From Candidatus Sulfotelmatobacter sp. (GTDB taxonomy: Bacteria; Acidobacteriota; Terriglobia; Terriglobales; Acidobacteriaceae): 64,000 nt of DNA. Shown piece after piece: positions 1-8,766 of the stretch (the first letter of the stretch is position 1; the number at the start of each line of letters is the position of its first letter). The translations under genes were made by a program, and so were the position numbers. The notes beneath the pieces are model-generated. The model was not told the DNA's origin. It did not search any database and saw nothing but the letters and a program-made list of their open reading frames with translations. Location of the stretch: the NCBI GenBank assembly GCA_030041475.1, contig JASHNU010000018.1:50163-114162 (forward strand). Reading direction: 5' to 3'.

Positions 1-512
1 TGGTGAATGGTCAGGATGCGGGCGCCGGTCCAGCGCCTCAGCTCGTCCGCAAAGGCCTGACTGGGCGCGATGGTCGCTTCGGCCCAATGAATGGACTGCC
101 TGGCCAGAATTGCCCTGAAGTGTGTATCCACCCACGCCCGATACTCACGACGCGACCACAGGTCGCAATAGAAGTCGGCGGAAGTGTAAATGGAATTGCG
201 CGAAAGCAGGATTTGCGGCACCGGTGAGCGGCGCAGCGCAAAATTCCCCGCCGCCAGCAAAACATTGGCGCCCATTTTGCGAATCAGGCCGGGCAGCCTG
301 GTCTGCTCGTACCAGAAACGGCGGCGCAAAGCCCAGTTCAGTTCCAGCAGATCGACGTTGGAGAATCCACGAAGGTCACTGCAGAGATCGGGATTCGCCG
401 CAACCGTGACCTGCAGTTCCGGCTGAACTGCCAAGTGTGGAATCACATTGCGGATGTACGTGAGGCCGCCGCCTGCACTGGCAGCCAGGGAATTGATGAA
501 CAAATGCATCAT
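1..512 (-). CDS. Glycosyltransferase, GT4-like, N-terminal part (cut by window edge)
   Basis: Open reading frame running off the left edge; about 170 N-terminal residues are visible. The protein starts MMHLFINSLAASAGGGLTYI, the glycine-rich first strand and loop of GT-B fold glycosyltransferases that bind the acceptor in the N-terminal domain. The start ATG at 512-510 overlaps the stop of the upstream Wzy-like gene (TGA 511-509), giving the same ATGA coupling seen elsewhere in this operon. A second ATG follows at once (509-507). The C-terminal donor-binding domain and its EX7E motif lie outside the window, so family GT4 is inferred from the N-terminus and the neighbours. The expected role is adding a sugar to a lipid-linked repeat unit at the inner membrane. 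Confidence 0.75.
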   Translation of the reverse strand, partial: MMHLFINSLAASAGGGLTYIRNVIPHLAVQPELQVTVAANPDLCSDLRGFSNVDLLELNWALRRRFWYEQTRLPGLIRKMGANVLLAAGNFALRRSPVPQILLSRNSIYTSADFYCDLWSRREYRAWVDTHFRAILARQSIHWAEATIAPSQAFADELRRWTGARILTIH

Positions 513-1933
513 CGCGTGGGCGCGACATCAGCTAGCGTGCGGCGCATCAGGCGCGGCGGCGAGACGGAAAACATTTGTTGCACGGGCGATGCCGGCACAA
601 GGTCCACAAAGACAAAAGCCAGACTCCAGAAGAACACACAGAGGTAGTAGCCCGGGGCGAATAGCCAATCTTCGAAACCGGCATGAATGAGGCCAGCAAC
701 CGTGAGCATGGCCAGAGGAATCGCGGGGTGGACCGGATTTCCGTTGTTCAGCATCCAGCGCACGGTACGGAGGATCTTGAACACGAGCATGAGCAGCAGA
801 CAGAGAAATGGGAACACACCCAGCATTCCCACCCAGGTAAGGATGGTCAGATAACTGCTCCCGTTTTCGGCGATGATGCCATCGCCGCTCGAGAACCGGG
901 AAAGGTGAGCGCTGGCATCGGCTCCGTTGTCGGTCGTGCCGAACCCGGTTCCGAACCAGAAATGCGTCTTTATCGACTCCACTGCAGTCTGCCACGGTGA
1001 CTGTCGCGAAAGAAATACTCCTAAAGTCGGGTCCTTGCCCTTGTAAACCACCGACGCAGTCAGCGATGACATGGTCCTGGAAAATCCTTCCGGATTGAAG
1101 ATTGCCGAGGCGGTCATCGCGATCAGGATGATGAGAATGCCCTGACCGAGTAAGCGATAGCGGCGTAGCGCGAGGCAGAGCAGCCCGCAGGCAATCAGAG
1201 CCGCAATCATTGCCGCTCGCGCCAGACTATGGAACATCAGGTACGCGCTCAACCCTAATAGCACGAGCCTGCGTTGGTGAACAATGGGCTTCTCGTCAAG
1301 CAAGGTTCCCCACAACAGAATCGGGCAGCCCACCACTCCTGTGACAGCGCCCAGCGAGTTCGGGTTGCCCATGACCTCGATGCCGACGAGATAGAAAGCC
1401 CCGATGACGCCAACAAATACCTCGCAGCCCAGCAGCAACCCGCGGAAGAAACGTATTTCGCGTCCAGCTATTGCCAGCCTCGCACCCGTAGCCGCGTAGC
1501 CAAACAAGAGCAACAAGCTTACCGCCTTCAAAAGAGCGAAATCGGGATAACGCGAAACCGCCGACGAAACGATTGCCGACAGGACGGCAAACAATGCCAG
1601 CGCGTGGAATAACCCGAACCGATGTTGGCGCTCCCTCAGCATGATGAAGGCGCCGACCAGGAATCCGGCGCACAGGAAAAACCAGCGCACGATGTTCCAC
1701 ACACCTCCCACCGGCAAATTTACGCCGGCCAGAAGAAATGTCAGAACTATAAGCGGGAAAAAGATGCGCCGGAACGCCCAGATGGAGGCCAGAAGAAACT
1801 CCAGAAGAAGCAGGCCGCCAAGATAGGTTTGACTCGTGAAGTACCCGGGACGGGAATACGCCAGAAACGCCAACACGAGCACGCCCAGGATCGAGCCAGC
1901 AATCAGGACGCTTTTGGATAGATTGTCGCTCAT
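509..1933 (-). CDS. O-antigen polymerase/ligase-like membrane protein (Wzy/WaaL family)
   Basis: 474 residues, almost entirely hydrophobic, with about ten to twelve predicted membrane segments and a larger periplasmic loop in the C-terminal half. That loop carries the pattern FGTGFGTTDNG...ENGSSYLTILTWVG, matching the Wzy_C / O-antigen ligase superfamily (WFGxGxG, then a conserved N and a buried WVG helix). Such proteins polymerise undecaprenyl-linked repeat units or transfer finished glycan to an acceptor. I start it at ATG 1933, which overlaps the upstream stop as ATGA, rather than at an in-frame start about 80 codons earlier inside the neighbouring gene. A second member of this superfamily lies at 31424-32815, so one may polymerise and the other ligate; the sequence does not say which. 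Confidence 0.85.
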   Translation of the reverse strand: MSDNLSKSVLIAGSILGVLVLAFLAYSRPGYFTSQTYLGGLLLLEFLLASIWAFRRIFFPLIVLTFLLAGVNLPVGGVWNIVRWFFLCAGFLVGAFIMLRERQHRFGLFHALALFAVLSAIVSSAVSRYPDFALLKAVSLLLLFGYAATGARLAIAGREIRFFRGLLLGCEVFVGVIGAFYLVGIEVMGNPNSLGAVTGVVGCPILLWGTLLDEKPIVHQRRLVLLGLSAYLMFHSLARAAMIAALIACGLLCLALRRYRLLGQGILIILIAMTASAIFNPEGFSRTMSSLTASVVYKGKDPTLGVFLSRQSPWQTAVESIKTHFWFGTGFGTTDNGADASAHLSRFSSGDGIIAENGSSYLTILTWVGMLGVFPFLCLLLMLVFKILRTVRWMLNNGNPVHPAIPLAMLTVAGLIHAGFEDWLFAPGYYLCVFFWSLAFVFVDLVPASPVQQMFSVSPPRLMRRTLADVAPTR

Positions 1934-3072
1934 GTGGATCTGCTCATTATTGCCCGAACAATGCCCTGGGACCACTCCTGCGGCGAATAGCGGGCAATGT
2001 GCGCCGCGCTGTTGGCGCCCATGGTTGCGCGAAGGCTTGGGTCGCTCGCGAGCCCCTGCATCGCCGAGACCAGAGACGTCACATCCTTCGGAGAAATCAG
2101 CAATCCGTTCCAGTTCTCCCGCACCAGGTCTGCGGCGCATCCTGCAACCGAGCTGAGAATGACAGGGAGGCCGCACGCCGAAGCTTCATTCACTACCAGT
2201 CCCCAAGTATCGGTGTGGGTTGGCAGAATCAGCATTTCTGCGAGAGCATAATAGGTCACGAGTTGTTCCCGGTGGGTGAAACCAGCAAATTTTATCACCC
2301 CCGGCGAGATCATTGCGGCCTCCCGCTCCAGTTGTGCACGAGCGGCACCGTCGCCGACGAACACCATCCCGACTCGTTGTCGCATCCGTTCATCGAGCTT
2401 CGCATAAGCCGCCAGCAAATCAAACACCCCTTTTTCGGCTACCAGGCGCCCAACAAACAAGAAGTAACGGTCGGGGAGGCTCAATTCCCTGCGGTACTCG
2501 TCTCCATGTTGACAAGCCGCCGCAGCACCCGCGGCGAAGAAGTCATTGTCCACTGCATTCGGTGCGGTAAAAATAAGCTCATCCTTGATTTTGTGAACCC
2601 GCAGATACTCCGCGGCCGATTTTCCCGGAACCACAAATCCGCTGCAAAGGCGAAAGAATTCTTCCTTCAGCATTTCCACTGCTGCATGTCCGTGGCGCTG
2701 GTCCTGCAGATTGCTCTCGGACCACAAGAGAAACGGAATGCGGCGCGACCGCGCCCAGAACAACGCCCGCCAGGAGGCAAGGTAGTTGTAGCCGCCGCAT
2801 AGAATTGCATTCGGCGCGGCAGTTCCCAGGGCCGATCCTACGCCGCGATTAAGCAGCAAATTGTACCTGCCCACGCGCTTCCGCCACGACTGCAGAACCA
2901 CGTACGGAAACTTTATTTCTTCCCGGTAGACCGGCCACTGCCGCAACTCAGGATCCGTCTCCGCCAGAAAGATCACCTGCAGATCGACTTCCTCCAGACC
3001 GGCGAGCGCGTTGAACAGTGGAATCCGGTAGGGAGAAATAATTTCGGTAAGAATAGCCAGCCGGCGCTTCAT
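1930..3072 (-). CDS. Glycosyltransferase family 4
   Basis: 380-residue GT-B protein. The N-terminus (LAILTEIISPYRIPLFNAL) is the acceptor-domain Rossmann start typical of GT4 enzymes. The C-terminal donor domain begins near FLFVGRLVAEKGVFDLL (about residue 205) and carries the nucleotide-sugar site as DTWGLVVNEASACGLPV. The first glutamate of the usual EX7E motif is an aspartate here, a tolerated variant. Sugar donor and linkage cannot be read from sequence. Both ends overlap neighbours by 4 bp (ATGA), so it is translationally coupled to the GT4 upstream and the Wzy-like gene downstream. Likely cytoplasmic and membrane-associated, building the polysaccharide repeat unit. Confidence 0.9.
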   Translation of the reverse strand: MKRRLAILTEIISPYRIPLFNALAGLEEVDLQVIFLAETDPELRQWPVYREEIKFPYVVLQSWRKRVGRYNLLLNRGVGSALGTAAPNAILCGGYNYLASWRALFWARSRRIPFLLWSESNLQDQRHGHAAVEMLKEEFFRLCSGFVVPGKSAAEYLRVHKIKDELIFTAPNAVDNDFFAAGAAAACQHGDEYRRELSLPDRYFLFVGRLVAEKGVFDLLAAYAKLDERMRQRVGMVFVGDGAARAQLEREAAMISPGVIKFAGFTHREQLVTYYALAEMLILPTHTDTWGLVVNEASACGLPVILSSVAGCAADLVRENWNGLLISPKDVTSLVSAMQGLASDPSLRATMGANSAAHIARYSPQEWSQGIVRAIMSRST

Positions 3073-4301
3073 GCGGCGGACTCCCCGTAGATTCGCGCGA
3101 GAGTCTCCGCCTGCTGGGCTAGTGTGAGTCTTTCGAGTACGGTGTCTCGCGCTGCTCTTCCCAGACTGCGGCGGCGGGACTCGTCGCGCAGCAGCATGGC
3201 GAGCGCCAGGGCCAGTTCTCTTTCGTTCTCAGGGCCAACAAGAAATCCGTTGGTCCCGTGCTGAATGATCTCGGCAATTCCTTGCCCGCGACAACCGATC
3301 ACCGGTTTACCCGTCGCCATAGCTTCGAGATATACGCATCCCAGGCCTTCATACCGACTGGGCAGCGCGAACAGCATGCAGCGGCGCATCGCTGCGGCAA
3401 CCTCGTGCCGCGGCTGCCTTCCGAGGAATCGCACTCGATCTGAAATGTGCAGCTCGCGGGCCAGGGCCTGCAAACGCGAGAGTTCCGGCCCCTCGCCGAT
3501 GATCTCCAGCGCAAGGGCTGGAAAGTCGCCTGCCAGTGAGGCAACGGCGCGGATCAACACAGCGTGTCCTTTGATCGGGATCAGGTTGCCGACACTCAGG
3601 ATGCTCTGCGAGACGTTCGCCGGTCCGCCGGAGTCGGCCTCACTTCCCGGTGAGAATAATTCCGGATCGACCGCGTTAAACACCACCGAAGTGCGGGCTG
3701 CCCGGCCAATACCTTCGAGAACCAGTTCGCGCACGTGCTCGCTGATGCAGATCACACGCCGCGAACTTCGATAAACACGCTGCGAAATGCGGCGGCACCA
3801 TTGACCCGCTCGGCCGCCGACTTGTTCCGTCGAAAAGGCATCGAGCCCATGCACGGACACGACATACGGAATCCCGAGTTCTGTGCTCAGCAGCATGGCC
3901 GCATGGCCACAGGGCAGCGCTGCGTGTGCATGAATCAAATCGATCCGTTGCCAGCGCTGCAGTTTGCGCACGCGTCCCACAATCCGCGCAAATAAGAACG
4001 CGCCAGCCGTCGGAAGACCGAAGCCTCCGGGAAGAGAAAAATAGCGCAGCCACTCCGACGGCACTGCCGACGTCCGCGGGCAGTGCTTCTCACGATAAAA
4101 GGGCTGCACCGCGAATACGGTATTCGTCACTCCGATCGTAGCCAGGACTTCAAGCGGCTCTGAGACAAAGCAGCCCCCGGCTTCGTCGCGCTCGCTGGGA
4201 TAAAACGGCGTCAGGGTGAGAAGGTGGATCGGCTTGCGGTGCGCCCCAGTACGGCCCACGCTTTGGGCGAGCACGGGCGGCAGCTGTGGATTCGAGTTCA
4301 C
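3069..4301 (-). CDS. Glycosyltransferase family 4
   Basis: 410 residues from a GTG start (4301-4299) that overlaps the asnB stop as GTGA; longer in-frame starts would lie deep inside asnB and are rejected. The N-terminal domain contains LLTLTPFYPSERDEAGGCFV, the start of WcaL/EpsD-like GT4 enzymes, and an HAHAALPCGHAA motif. The donor domain starts at ILSVGNLIPIKGH (about residue 230) and has a full EX7E site: YEGLGCVYLEAMATGKPVIG. Retaining glycosyltransferase acting on a lipid-linked glycan; donor unknown. The 3' end overlaps the next GT4 gene by 4 bp, so the two transferases are coupled. Confidence 0.9.
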   Translation of the reverse strand: MNSNPQLPPVLAQSVGRTGAHRKPIHLLTLTPFYPSERDEAGGCFVSEPLEVLATIGVTNTVFAVQPFYREKHCPRTSAVPSEWLRYFSLPGGFGLPTAGAFLFARIVGRVRKLQRWQRIDLIHAHAALPCGHAAMLLSTELGIPYVVSVHGLDAFSTEQVGGRAGQWCRRISQRVYRSSRRVICISEHVRELVLEGIGRAARTSVVFNAVDPELFSPGSEADSGGPANVSQSILSVGNLIPIKGHAVLIRAVASLAGDFPALALEIIGEGPELSRLQALARELHISDRVRFLGRQPRHEVAAAMRRCMLFALPSRYEGLGCVYLEAMATGKPVIGCRGQGIAEIIQHGTNGFLVGPENERELALALAMLLRDESRRRSLGRAARDTVLERLTLAQQAETLARIYGESAA

Positions 4302-6169
4302 GCGGGCAGCGCCTCGCGGCAGCGTCGGCTCAACACCAGCCAGCGAAACAACTGATCGCTGCGATCTGCGCCCGCCTGGTGTTCCTGAAACAGTTGCCAC
4401 GCTGGCGCCACGTCCAGCACATTTCGCAAAACACAAGGGAACTCGTTTAAAGCCTGCTCCATCGCGGCGCGGAGGCTGGTTCGAAACCATGTAGCCAGAG
4501 GCGGAGTGAAGCCACGCTTTTCGCGCCACCGGATTTGCTCCGGCACCCAATCCGGCAGAGCGCGCCGCAACAGCGCCTTCCCGAGATTGCGCTCGAAGTG
4601 ATAATGCGGCGGCAGGTTGCGCACATAGTCCATCAGATCACGATCCAGAAAAGGCGTACGGCACTCTAGCGCTGACCGCATGCTGGCGCGATCCACCTTC
4701 ACCAGAATTTGTTCGGGAAGGTACATGGCAGTCATCGCTTCGATGGCCGATTCAGGGTATGGAAGGCGAGCGTGATGCTGAGCGCAAATACGCAATTCAT
4801 CGAGCCCTTCGGCAGCGGCGGACTTCGACGAAGCGAGGAACAAATTGAGCATACCGTCGCGCTGCGCCTGCGGATAGAGGAGGCTCCAGTCTGAACCAGC
4901 GAGAAACGACAACAGTCCCACGCCGCGCCAGGAACCATTCCACAGCGACAACGTTGCGCCCGCGAGCGCGTTTACGCCCGGCAGCCGACGCAGGCTATGA
5001 AGTGAATAGTAGCGAAAAAACTCGCGATAGCCGGCGAAGCACTCGTCTCCGCCGTCGCCCGACAACATCACCTTGCAGTGCTCGCGCGCAGCACGGCATA
5101 CCGCGAAGGTCGGGAACATGGAAGCGTCGGCAAATGGCTCGTCGTAGTGTTCAATCAACGCATCGAAGGAACTCAGCATCTGCTCGGAGCTGAAGTGGAC
5201 TTCCTGGTGATCCGAGCCAATTCGCTCTGCGACCAGGCGGGCATACGGCGATTCATCCAGTTCATCGTCGTCGAAAGACGCACAGAATGTGCTGAGCTTC
5301 GCGCCCGGCATCAGCTCGCGCATCACACTCACCACGAACGTCGAGTCGATCCCGCCCGACAGAAATGCAGCGAGCGGCACATCGCTGCGCAACCGGAGTC
5401 GAACTGACTCGCGTACGCGATGACGAATCTCTTCCACCGCTTCTGCTTTGCTGATGGACGTGCCCGAACGATGTGCCGGCAGCTCCGGCTCCCAGTAACG
5501 CCAGCAGCGGATTCCTCTGTCGGCTTCTACAGTCAGCGCCTCTCCGGCCATTAATTTGCGCACTCCCTGCAGATGAGTTCGCGGCGCCGGAATGTATCGC
5601 AGCGCCAGAAACTGCGCCACGGCAGCCACGTCGAGCCGGCGGTCCAACTGCGGCAGTAGCATCAACGCTTTCAGCTCGGATCCGAACGCAATCCCGTGCC
5701 CAAAAATCGGCGCCCAGTAGAGTGGCTTCTCGCCGAAAGGGTCGCGGGCGGCAAAGAGGAGTTTTTTCTTTTCGTCCAACAAAACGAAGGCGAACATTCC
5801 GACGAGTTCATCGAGCAGCGCAGTTCCTTTCTCCTCGTACAGATGAACCAGCACTTCGCAATCGCTGTGCGTGCGGAAATGGTGCCCCTGTTCGATCAGC
5901 CGTGCACGCAACTCAATGTAGTTGTAGATTTCCCCGTTGCAGATGACCCAGACGGTTTCATCTTCATTGCGCAGCGGCTGTTTGCCGCCTTCAACGTCAA
6001 TGATCGAAAGCCGCGTGTGGCCGAGCAGGCACCGGCCCTCGAGCCGCTCTTCACATCCGCGATCGTCAGGCCCGCGATGGTGGATTAACTCCTGCGCCCG
6101 CTGGGACCAAGCCCGCATGGCGTCGTCGAGACGCGATGACGGGTCGAAAACTCCGTAGATTCCGCACAT
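4298..6169 (-). CDS. asnB: Asparagine synthase, glutamine-hydrolysing (AsnB type)
   Basis: 623 residues. The class-II glutamine amidotransferase domain starts at MCGIYGVFD: Cys2 must become the N-terminal nucleophile after Met removal, so ATG 6169 is chosen over an upstream in-frame start. The RGPDDRG and GHTRLSIID signatures follow. The C-terminal synthetase domain has the ATP-pyrophosphatase loop FLSGGIDSTFVV near residue 270 and a CRTPFLDRDLMDY segment. It makes Asn from Asp with glutamine as N donor. AsnB homologues are common in exopolysaccharide clusters, where they may amidate a sugar acid or sustain nitrogen supply; the role here is inferred. It follows the upstream GT4 gene after 1 bp and overlaps the next gene by 4 bp. 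Confidence 0.93.
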   Translation of the reverse strand: MCGIYGVFDPSSRLDDAMRAWSQRAQELIHHRGPDDRGCEERLEGRCLLGHTRLSIIDVEGGKQPLRNEDETVWVICNGEIYNYIELRARLIEQGHHFRTHSDCEVLVHLYEEKGTALLDELVGMFAFVLLDEKKKLLFAARDPFGEKPLYWAPIFGHGIAFGSELKALMLLPQLDRRLDVAAVAQFLALRYIPAPRTHLQGVRKLMAGEALTVEADRGIRCWRYWEPELPAHRSGTSISKAEAVEEIRHRVRESVRLRLRSDVPLAAFLSGGIDSTFVVSVMRELMPGAKLSTFCASFDDDELDESPYARLVAERIGSDHQEVHFSSEQMLSSFDALIEHYDEPFADASMFPTFAVCRAAREHCKVMLSGDGGDECFAGYREFFRYYSLHSLRRLPGVNALAGATLSLWNGSWRGVGLLSFLAGSDWSLLYPQAQRDGMLNLFLASSKSAAAEGLDELRICAQHHARLPYPESAIEAMTAMYLPEQILVKVDRASMRSALECRTPFLDRDLMDYVRNLPPHYHFERNLGKALLRRALPDWVPEQIRWREKRGFTPPLATWFRTSLRAAMEQALNEFPCVLRNVLDVAPAWQLFQEHQAGADRSDQLFRWLVLSRRCREALPA

Positions 6170-6170
6170 T

Positions 6171-7226
6171 TCAGTGCTCTCGCCGCCTGGCTGCAACCTG
6201 TTCGAACGCTTCTTGCCACTTTCCTGCGATCACGTCCCAGTCGAATTTCTGCGCGTGCGCAATCGCCGCCTGCGCCATGGCAAGTCGTATCTCGGGCTGC
6301 CGGATCAACAAGTCTAACTTTTCACCGAGCTCACCGTCCGTGTCGGCGAGGAAACCGGTTGAGCCATCGACCACATAGTCGGGACAGTAAATTCTCATCG
6401 CGACAAGGGGAAGTCCGCTGGCCGCCGCTTGTCCCAGAACCTGCGGATGTCCTTCCACGACGCTTGGGAAAAAGAAAATGTTGGCGCGCCGCATTTCATC
6501 TCCTAGCTGCGCGAGCGACAGATGCCCCAGGAACTCCACATTGCCGAACCCAGTCTGTGCCGCGAGATCCTTGCAGACCTGCTCTTCTTCCCCAGTGCCG
6601 GCGATACGAAACCGCACTTCGGGCCATCGTGCTGCGTGCCGGACGACCAGCGGCACGCGCTTATACGGCCGAAACGATCCGGCATAGAGAACCACGAGCG
6701 GAGCTCCAGAGGTGCGTTCGGAGCTCGATGGAAAAAAGTTGCGACGGTCGATGCCGCTGTGAAGTGTTGCGGCGTCGACGCCGAGTTTTTCTCGCAGCAA
6801 CTGAGCCAAGTAGCCGTTGTTGGCAAAGACCGCGTCTGCTTCACGAATATTGCGTTCGCGTGCCGGCGCATACGGCCCGGAATACAACCCTCCGGAAACA
6901 ACGTATGTGACCATCGCTGTCTTGAATCCGAAGTATCGGCGTGCGGTGAGAAAATACCTGTCCAGCAGGCCCTCCCGCGGAAAGAAATACACGTCCGGCA
7001 CGTCTCGGAGAATCCGCACGAGTGTACGCGCAGTATTTCCGTGTTTGTGCCAGCGCAGCAACCGTGTGTTCGGACGTGACGCGATGCGCGGATCGACCAC
7101 GCCTTCATATAGCATGGTCACGGCGGCGCGCCGCGGATCGAGGCGTACAACAATTTCCTTTACGGAGAGATTTTGCGCGTTGGTATCAGCTTCGTCCGCA
7201 AACGACGGCGTGAAGATCTTTATCAT
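6171..7226 (-). CDS. Glycosyltransferase family 4
   Basis: 351-residue GT-B enzyme. The N-terminal half lacks the usual glycine-rich acceptor loop but holds VSGGLYSGPYAPARERNIREADAVFANNG-like motifs. The donor domain begins VVLYAGSFRPYKRVPLVV near residue 180. The nucleotide-sugar site reads EGHPQVLGQAAASGLPLV, so the second glutamate of EX7E is a glutamine, a plausible but less common variant. It lies 13 bp downstream of the sulfatase-like gene and 1 bp before asnB, within the same operon. Substrate unknown; the context implies assembly of the nonulosonic-acid-containing polysaccharide. Confidence 0.85.
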   Translation of the reverse strand: MIKIFTPSFADEADTNAQNLSVKEIVVRLDPRRAAVTMLYEGVVDPRIASRPNTRLLRWHKHGNTARTLVRILRDVPDVYFFPREGLLDRYFLTARRYFGFKTAMVTYVVSGGLYSGPYAPARERNIREADAVFANNGYLAQLLREKLGVDAATLHSGIDRRNFFPSSSERTSGAPLVVLYAGSFRPYKRVPLVVRHAARWPEVRFRIAGTGEEEQVCKDLAAQTGFGNVEFLGHLSLAQLGDEMRRANIFFFPSVVEGHPQVLGQAAASGLPLVAMRIYCPDYVVDGSTGFLADTDGELGEKLDLLIRQPEIRLAMAQAAIAHAQKFDWDVIAGKWQEAFEQVAARRREH

Positions 7227-7239
7227 TCCCGGCGTAAGG

Positions 7240-8766
7240 TCAGTGGGCAGGCTGAGAGATTACTGGCGAAGCCCGGTTCGCTGGTTTTTCCCATTCTAGC
7301 CGAAGTTCGTGGAGGCGAGCCTGCGCCCGCAGCCTTTCGTCTCTCGCCCGCTGCAAATGCAGGTAAGCGATTTCAAGCAGGTGCCGCCGCACGGGCTTCT
7401 GTGCCGCGGGCGCCAGAGGCGCGTTCTCGCCGGGATCGGCTTCGAGGTCGTAGAGTTCATCACGCTTCGTGTCGAAGTGCAGGCTGAGCTTGAAGCGCGC
7501 TTCTCTGACCGACAAAACACGCGGCCGCAGACGATTCTCCGGGTGGAGGGGATTGGTGCAGCCCGCCACGCTTTCCGAAATGGCAATCGCATCGAAGTTT
7601 TCTGCCGCGTACATTTGCGGCCAATAACTGCGCCCTTGAAAGGCAGCAGGGGCGAGTAGTTGCGCCGCCTCCAGCAACGTTGGCGCCAGATGTAGCATGC
7701 TGAAGACGCCTTTCACCCCGTTTTTCTTGCTGTTCCCCGCGCGGCCCGGCACGCGCACCAGCAGCGGCACGCGAATCAATTCCTCCGACAATCGCGACGG
7801 CGGGTGAAAGCGGCCACCATGGTCCAGAAACTCTTCTCCGTGGTCAGCGGTGAAGGCAAAGATGCAGTCGTCCCATTTCTTCGACAGCCGCAACGTCTCG
7901 ATCAATCGCCTAGTCTGTTCGTCCACCCAGCGAATTCCGGCATCATAGAGATTCATCACTTCGTCGCGATGCCAAGCCAGTCGCCGCGGCCCGATATCGG
8001 ATCGATTCCAAAATGAATTGAGATAGCGCACCCGAAAGGGCGTGACCGGATCGCACTCCATGAGTCTGAGTGCTTGCTCTTTTGGGCAGTAGGGCGCGTG
8101 CGGGTCCATCAAGTGCAGCCAGAGAAAAAAGGGCTTGTCACCGACAGACGCCAGCCAGTTGCAGGCATGATCGACAATGATTTCGGCTGCTGGGAACCGA
8201 CGCAGCGCATCGAGCGATTCGGCGGCCGGAGTCACCCGCTGGCAATACTGAAAATATAGTTCGTCGTAAGCCAACCTCAGCGGTCCCAGGCTGGGGCGAA
8301 CTTTCTGGATAGCCCGATTCAGGCGGCTCATCCAGCCACTAACTGGAACAGCATGCGCCTGAGGGTCGGCATGCTTTCGGTCGAAAGGCGCTGTCAACTC
8401 ATCTTTCAGAAAATCGCGGAAGGTATCAAATCCCAGTTCATAGCCGAAACGCGAGGAGATGTACGGATTGGCCGCGCCGAACGACGCCGTGGCGTATCCA
8501 GCCTGTTTCAAAACGGACGCCAGGGTCGGTTCGCCGGGCGCCAGGCCCAGCACATCGCGCCCCAGCGCCAGCGGGTATCGCGATGCCAGGATCGCGGGAA
8601 ACGAATAATAAGTTGGCGCGCCGGCGACAATCGCTGCCGGAAAAACGAAACTTTCGGCCGCGAGCGCGTCCAGAAAGGGAGTCGTCGCGCGCCCATAGCC
8701 CATAAAGCCAACGTGGTCTGCCCGTAAACAATCCACCGTGAGCAGCAGGATTGATTTCCGCATCAT
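7240..8766 (-). CDS. Sulfatase / alkaline-phosphatase-superfamily hydrolase or phosphotransferase
   Basis: 508 residues. The N-terminus SILLLTVDCLRADHVGFMGY gives the first metal-binding Asp (D12). A second metal site, TADHGEEFLDHGG, lies near residue 309, so the two-metal core of the superfamily is present. The nucleophile position reads GAPTYYSFPAIL: Thr52 stands where sulfatases have the Cys/Ser that is converted to formylglycine (CxPSR). By analogy with LtaS and phosphoethanolamine transferases, phospho-group transfer or hydrolysis is more likely than sulfate-ester hydrolysis. No export signal or membrane segment is evident, so a cytoplasmic or peripheral location is likely. The gene abuts the upstream deacetylase-like gene with no spacer. 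The exact substrate is unknown. Confidence 0.85.
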   Translation of the reverse strand: MMRKSILLLTVDCLRADHVGFMGYGRATTPFLDALAAESFVFPAAIVAGAPTYYSFPAILASRYPLALGRDVLGLAPGEPTLASVLKQAGYATASFGAANPYISSRFGYELGFDTFRDFLKDELTAPFDRKHADPQAHAVPVSGWMSRLNRAIQKVRPSLGPLRLAYDELYFQYCQRVTPAAESLDALRRFPAAEIIVDHACNWLASVGDKPFFLWLHLMDPHAPYCPKEQALRLMECDPVTPFRVRYLNSFWNRSDIGPRRLAWHRDEVMNLYDAGIRWVDEQTRRLIETLRLSKKWDDCIFAFTADHGEEFLDHGGRFHPPSRLSEELIRVPLLVRVPGRAGNSKKNGVKGVFSMLHLAPTLLEAAQLLAPAAFQGRSYWPQMYAAENFDAIAISESVAGCTNPLHPENRLRPRVLSVREARFKLSLHFDTKRDELYDLEADPGENAPLAPAAQKPVRRHLLEIAYLHLQRARDERLRAQARLHELRLEWEKPANRASPVISQPAH

